Assembly (NCBI GenBank): GCA_017527945.1
Contig: JAFXPL010000128.1
Location: 1-5,879 of the forward strand
Length of the DNA: 5,879 bases
DNA from: Bacteroidales bacterium
Lineage (GTDB): Bacteria; Bacteroidota; Bacteroidia; Bacteroidales; WCHB1-69
Direction of reading: 5' to 3'
The notes under the pieces were generated by a model. That model worked only from the letters and a program-made list of their open reading frames with translations, had not been told where the DNA came from and searched no databases. Shown piece after piece: positions 3,581 to 5,879 of the stretch; the first letter of the stretch is position 1, and every line of letters starts with the position of its first letter. Both the position numbers and the translations under genes were made by a program.

Positions 3581-5879
3581 TTAATCGCGGAGACAGCGGA
3601 CTGACCGACCGAGGTCCTTGTTGTCGCCGTACCTGCTCACGTCCGCGCGGTTGAATTTCAGGCCGCGGGAGTAGGCGCGGTCGCTGTTGTACTGCGAAGA
3701 GGACCAGATGTACTGCGAAGAGGACCAGAAGATGGCGTCGTAGCCCGCGTTGGTGAACGACGAACCACGGCAGAGGCCTGCCGGAACGGCGGAAAAGCCC
3801 GTGGCGTTGTTCGTACTCGGGTCGTTGCCCACCTCACAATTGTTCGTGTAAGTGTTCCACCCCTCCGTGGAGGCCAAGGCCTTGGCAATGTAATTACTAT
3901 TGCTGTCGCAGGTGTATTCGCTTTGGCTGCTCACATAGTTCGTCAGCTGAGTCCACTCCGCTTCGCTCGGCAGGTGCCAACCCGCAGGACAGATGCCCCT
4001 GCGGGGGCCGATGAATGTCACGAAGACCGCGTTGCTGGAGCTGGTATTCACGCTCGTCTCCCCGTATGTCGTGTTGAACGTATCCACCGCCGCGTTCCAG
4101 TTATAGAGCAGACCATAGTTCATCGGCGCATACGTGGCCGAATCGTTGTTGTACCAGCGGGCCTGCTTGCCCGTATAGGTGTAGCCCGTGCCGGCGGCCG
4201 GGATGAGGTACGTTCCCGTTGTAGGCGAGGTGGTGGTGCGCAGGTTGTCGCGCATCCAGCACTGGTTGCCGATCTGCACCGTGGCATACACGTTGCCCTC
4301 GTGGTCGGCCACGGTGGGGGCCGCGGGACAGGACTTTGCGTCGATGATAGCTGTGCCGCCAGCAGAAAGGGTGGTGAACGCCACTGTCTCGCCATAGGCC
4401 GTCCCCGCGCTGTTGGTGGCGTAGGCCCGCACATAATACGTGGTGTTGGCGGTTAGCCCCGAAATACTGCTGCTGAAACTGCCCATGCCGCTGCCGTCTG
4501 CCGTGTGGCTGCCATTTACCGTTGGGTTTTGCGAAGTACTCCAACACACGCCGCGGGCGGTCACGCTGGCTCCGCCGTCGGCTATGATGTTGCCGCCGCT
4601 GGTGGCCGTAGTGGGAGTGATATTACTGACGGTATTGGTGGTGACCGTAGGCAATGTAGCGGAAGATCCATCACCGCCACCCGAATCGCGGAGACAGCGG
4701 ACCGAGAATCCGTTGTACTTGCCGTCGAAGTACCTGTACACGTGCGCGTAGTAGTAGTCCAGGGAGCGGCCCCAGGCGTAGTCGCTGAGGCTCTGCGTAG
4801 AGGACCAGAAGGCGGCGTTGAGGCCCGCGTAGTCGAACGACGAGCCGCTGCAGAGGCCTGCCGGAACGGCGGAAAAGCCCGTGGCGTTGTTCAAGCTCGG
4901 GTCGTTGCCCACCGCGCAATTGTTCGTGTGAGTGTTCCACCCCTCCGCGGAGGCCAACGCCTTGGCGATGAAACTGCTGTTGCCGCCGCAAGTGTACTCG
5001 CTCTGGCTGCTCACATAGTCCGTCAGCTGAGTCCACTCCGCATCGCTCGGCAAATGCCAACCCACAGGACAGATGCCTCTGCGGTGGCCGGTGAAACTTA
5101 CAGACACCGCGTTGCTATTGTCGGTGTTCACACTGATCTCCCCGTAGGCCGCATTAAACGTGTCCGCCGCCGCGTTCCAGTTATAGAGCAGACCATAGTT
5201 CATCGGCGCATACGTGGCCGAATCGTTGTTGTACCAGAAAGCTTGCTTGCCCGTGTAGGTATAGCCCGTGCCGGCGGCAGGGATGAGGTACGTTCCCGTT
5301 GTAGGCGAGGTGGTAGTCCGCAGGTTGTCGCGCATCCAGCACTGGTCGCCGATCTGCACCGTGGCATACACATTGCCCTCGTGGTCGGTAACTGTGGGGG
5401 TGCCGGGGCAGGGAGTTCCGTTTGTGACCGTAGTGTCAGCGGGCGGGTTCAAGGTTGTGTCGGGCTGCACGGGAGTCTCTCCGTCCGTTACCGCATTGTC
5501 GCGGAGACAGCGGACGGAAAAGCCGCTGGTCTTGCCGTTGTAGTCGCGGTCCACATCGGCGCTGGTGTAGTACAGGCCGTAGCCGTACGCGTTGCCGCTG
5601 TTGACCAGCGTAGCGGACCAGAAGTGGGCGTTGTTGCCGAAACTGTAGTAGCTGCCGGTGTAGTAGCCCGTAGGCAACGCACCGAAACCGGTGGCGTTGT
5701 TACTGCTTTGGTTATTGCCCACCGCACAGGTGGTTGTACTGTTGTTCCACAGAGTGTCGCTCGCCAAGGCCTTGGCAATCCTGGTGCTGTCGTGGTAGGT
5801 GTCGTATTCGCTGCGATATGCAGGAACACTGCTGACATACTGGGTGAGGGCGGTCCACTCCGCATCGCTCGGCAAATGC
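3581..5879 (-). CDS. Multi-module FISUMP (Fib_succ_major) surface protein, N-terminus outside window
   Basis: The frame is open to the right edge, so start, signal peptide and any lipobox are missing; the 765 codons present (numbered from the Leu codon at 5873-5875) form the C-terminal part. Three FISUMP modules are seen: a partial one (1-126), a complete one (about 154-397) and a final one (about 514-764). Each carries the family hallmarks: DHEGNVYATVQIG-QCWMRDNL, YNWNAA-DTF, RGICP-GWHLPS-AEW, IAKALAS, FWS and the closing SVRCLRD. Cysteines recur at matching places. A threonine/proline-rich linker (127-153) joins modules 1 and 2, and a fibronectin-III-like domain (about 408-502, ARGVCWST and TYYVRAYATNSAGTAYG) joins 2 and 3. 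The protein ends exactly at the last module, with no added sorting domain visible. FISUMP folds are thought to be C-type-lectin-like, and the family includes known DGR variable proteins as I recall, so a ligand-binding cell-surface role is inferred. Confidence 0.88.
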   Translation of the reverse strand, partial: HLPSDAEWTALTQYVSSVPAYRSEYDTYHDSTRIAKALASDTLWNNSTTTCAVGNNQSSNNATGFGALPTGYYTGSYYSFGNNAHFWSATLVNSGNAYGYGLYYTSADVDRDYNGKTSGFSVRCLRDNAVTDGETPVQPDTTLNPPADTTVTNGTPCPGTPTVTDHEGNVYATVQIGDQCWMRDNLRTTTSPTTGTYLIPAAGTGYTYTGKQAFWYNNDSATYAPMNYGLLYNWNAAADTFNAAYGEISVNTDNSNAVSVSFTGHRRGICPVGWHLPSDAEWTQLTDYVSSQSEYTCGGNSSFIAKALASAEGWNTHTNNCAVGNDPSLNNATGFSAVPAGLCSGSSFDYAGLNAAFWSSTQSLSDYAWGRSLDYYYAHVYRYFDGKYNGFSVRCLRDSGGGDGSSATLPTVTTNTVSNITPTTATSGGNIIADGGASVTARGVCWSTSQNPTVNGSHTADGSGMGSFSSSISGLTANTTYYVRAYATNSAGTAYGETVAFTTLSAGGTAIIDAKSCPAAPTVADHEGNVYATVQIGNQCWMRDNLRTTTSPTTGTYLIPAAGTGYTYTGKQARWYNNDSATYAPMNYGLLYNWNAAVDTFNTTYGETSVNTSSSNAVFVTFIGPRRGICPAGWHLPSEAEWTQLTNYVSSQSEYTCDSNSNYIAKALASTEGWNTYTNNCEVGNDPSTNNATGFSAVPAGLCRGSSFTNAGYDAIFWSSSQYIWSSSQYNSDRAYSRGLKFNRADVSRYGDNKDLGRSVRCLRD
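3605..3754 (-). other. Hypervariable segment of FISUMP module 3 (DGR-like variable region)
   Basis: Residues about 708-757, close to the C-terminus. Constant residues (FWS, A, R, L, A, V, R, K, G, SV) alternate with codons that differ from module 2 in the first two bases yet keep third-position C, for example AGC/TAC, CTC/AAC, TTC/GGC and TAC/GAC. In the core 37-codon alignment to module 2, 14 of 18 differing codons end in C in both copies. This is the pattern expected when AAC codons of a template repeat are randomised at adenines. The segment also holds a 21-bp tandem duplication absent from modules 1 and 2. Confidence 0.5.
3688..3729. repeat. 21-bp perfect tandem duplication, in frame
   Basis: Two exact 21-base copies lie head to tail at 3688-3708 and 3709-3729. 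They insert seven residues, so WSSSQY occurs twice in module 3 (residues 717-722 and 724-729) where modules 1 and 2 have a single FWS-type stretch. The exact identity of the copies suggests a recent slippage or duplication event; being a multiple of three it keeps the frame. Confidence 0.95.
4081..4320. repeat. Intragenic direct repeat, copy in module 3
   Basis: This 240-base block matches 5161-5400 at an offset of exactly 1080 bases with 16 mismatches (about 93% identity). It includes 71 identical bases at 4087-4157. It encodes the N-terminal half of FISUMP module 3. Recombination between the copies would remove 360 codons in frame. Confidence 0.95.
4712..4834 (-). other. Hypervariable segment of FISUMP module 2 (DGR-like variable region)
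   Basis: Residues about 348-388. It shows the same layout of fixed residues (FWS, A, R, L, A, V, R, K, GFSV) as the other modules, and the variable sites are filled mainly by Y, D, N, S, G, H, F and L, all from NNC codons. Four consecutive NAC codons (GAC then three TAC) stand at residues 373-376, where module 3 has K, F, N, R and module 1 has Y, Y, T, S. Only the W codon TGG among the variable columns breaks the NNC rule here. Confidence 0.5.
5161..5400. repeat. Intragenic direct repeat, copy in module 2
   Basis: Partner of the block at 4081-4320, encoding the N-terminal half of FISUMP module 2. The similarity resumes in the next section of both modules (4849-5078 against 3769-3998) but collapses in the C-terminal hypervariable segments, which shows that divergence is local and not simply a matter of age. 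Confidence 0.95.
5525..5665 (-). other. Hypervariable segment of FISUMP module 1 (DGR-like variable region)
   Basis: Residues about 71-117 of the partial first module. The fixed residues match modules 2 and 3 (FWS, S, A, L, A, V, R, K, GFSV), while the variable sites carry V, N, G, Y, T, S and D from NNC codons; the single exception in the compared columns is GAT for Asp107. Module 1 is otherwise more diverged from modules 2 and 3 than those are from each other, so the shared NNC pattern is not explained by a recent copy alone. Confidence 0.45.

Noticed and set aside
3348..3584. Plus-strand 78-codon frame
   Set aside because: It runs through hairpins, the C8 tract, the TGTACATT repeat and the terminator; its proline/arginine-rich product looks like translated non-coding DNA.
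3658..5865. Additional frames on both strands inside the FISUMP gene (for example 4101-4547 minus, 3923-4456 plus, 4671-5060 minus)
   Set aside because: They recur at matching places in each repeated module as shadows of the same DNA, and only the long frame shows the family motifs.
5873..5875. TTG as start codon of the FISUMP gene
   Set aside because: The codon is the Leu of the conserved GWHLPS motif in mid-module and is preceded in frame by the matching His codon, so the gene continues past the window edge.

Overview
The window looks like a piece of a Bacteroidota (probably Bacteroidales, gut-type) chromosome. The evidence is an EF-G paralog with closest resemblance to Bacteroides EF-G2, a protein built of 'Fibrobacter succinogenes major paralogous' (FISUMP) domains, promoter elements of the Bacteroidota TAnnTTTG type, and AT-rich leaders without Shine-Dalgarno sequences. 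The genus cannot be named from the sequence. All recognisable genes lie on the minus strand, so the biological reading order is from high to low coordinates.

Layout in that order. (1) 3581-5879: the 3' part of a long gene for a modular FISUMP surface-type protein, open at the right window edge: a partial FISUMP module, a short linker, a full module, a fibronectin-III-like spacer and a final full module ending at the stop codon. (2) 3289-3580: about 290 bases without a gene, holding the FISUMP gene's terminator, a GC-rich hairpin-rich element, a TGTACATT repeat and a small promoter/operator. (3) 2465-3267: a two-gene, AT-richer operon that reads as a HigBA-like toxin-antitoxin module (toxin first, XRE antitoxin second), with a perfect inverted repeat on its promoter. 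(4) 2256-2468: a short open frame overlapping the antitoxin end, possibly the decayed tail of another gene. (5) 68-2197: a complete EF-G2-type translation factor with its own promoter and a strong terminator at 16-48.

The most striking signal is in the FISUMP gene. Modules 2 and 3 share long, almost identical DNA (about 93% over 240 bases) but differ strongly in their C-terminal lectin-like segments. In those segments the changes fall in the first two bases of codons that keep a third-position C. Over a 37-codon alignment of all three modules, 57 of 60 codons in the 20 main variable columns end in C, against 18 of 39 in the constant columns. This NNC pattern is what adenine-directed mutagenesis of AAC template codons by a diversity-generating retroelement (DGR) leaves behind. 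No reverse transcriptase or template repeat lies in the window, so an active DGR is inference; a fossil DGR target or selected diversification remains possible.

The genes do not form one pathway. The EF-G2 gene is probably a core gene for translation under starvation. The FISUMP protein is a probable cell-surface or secreted binding protein. The toxin-antitoxin pair between them looks like an acquired accessory module.
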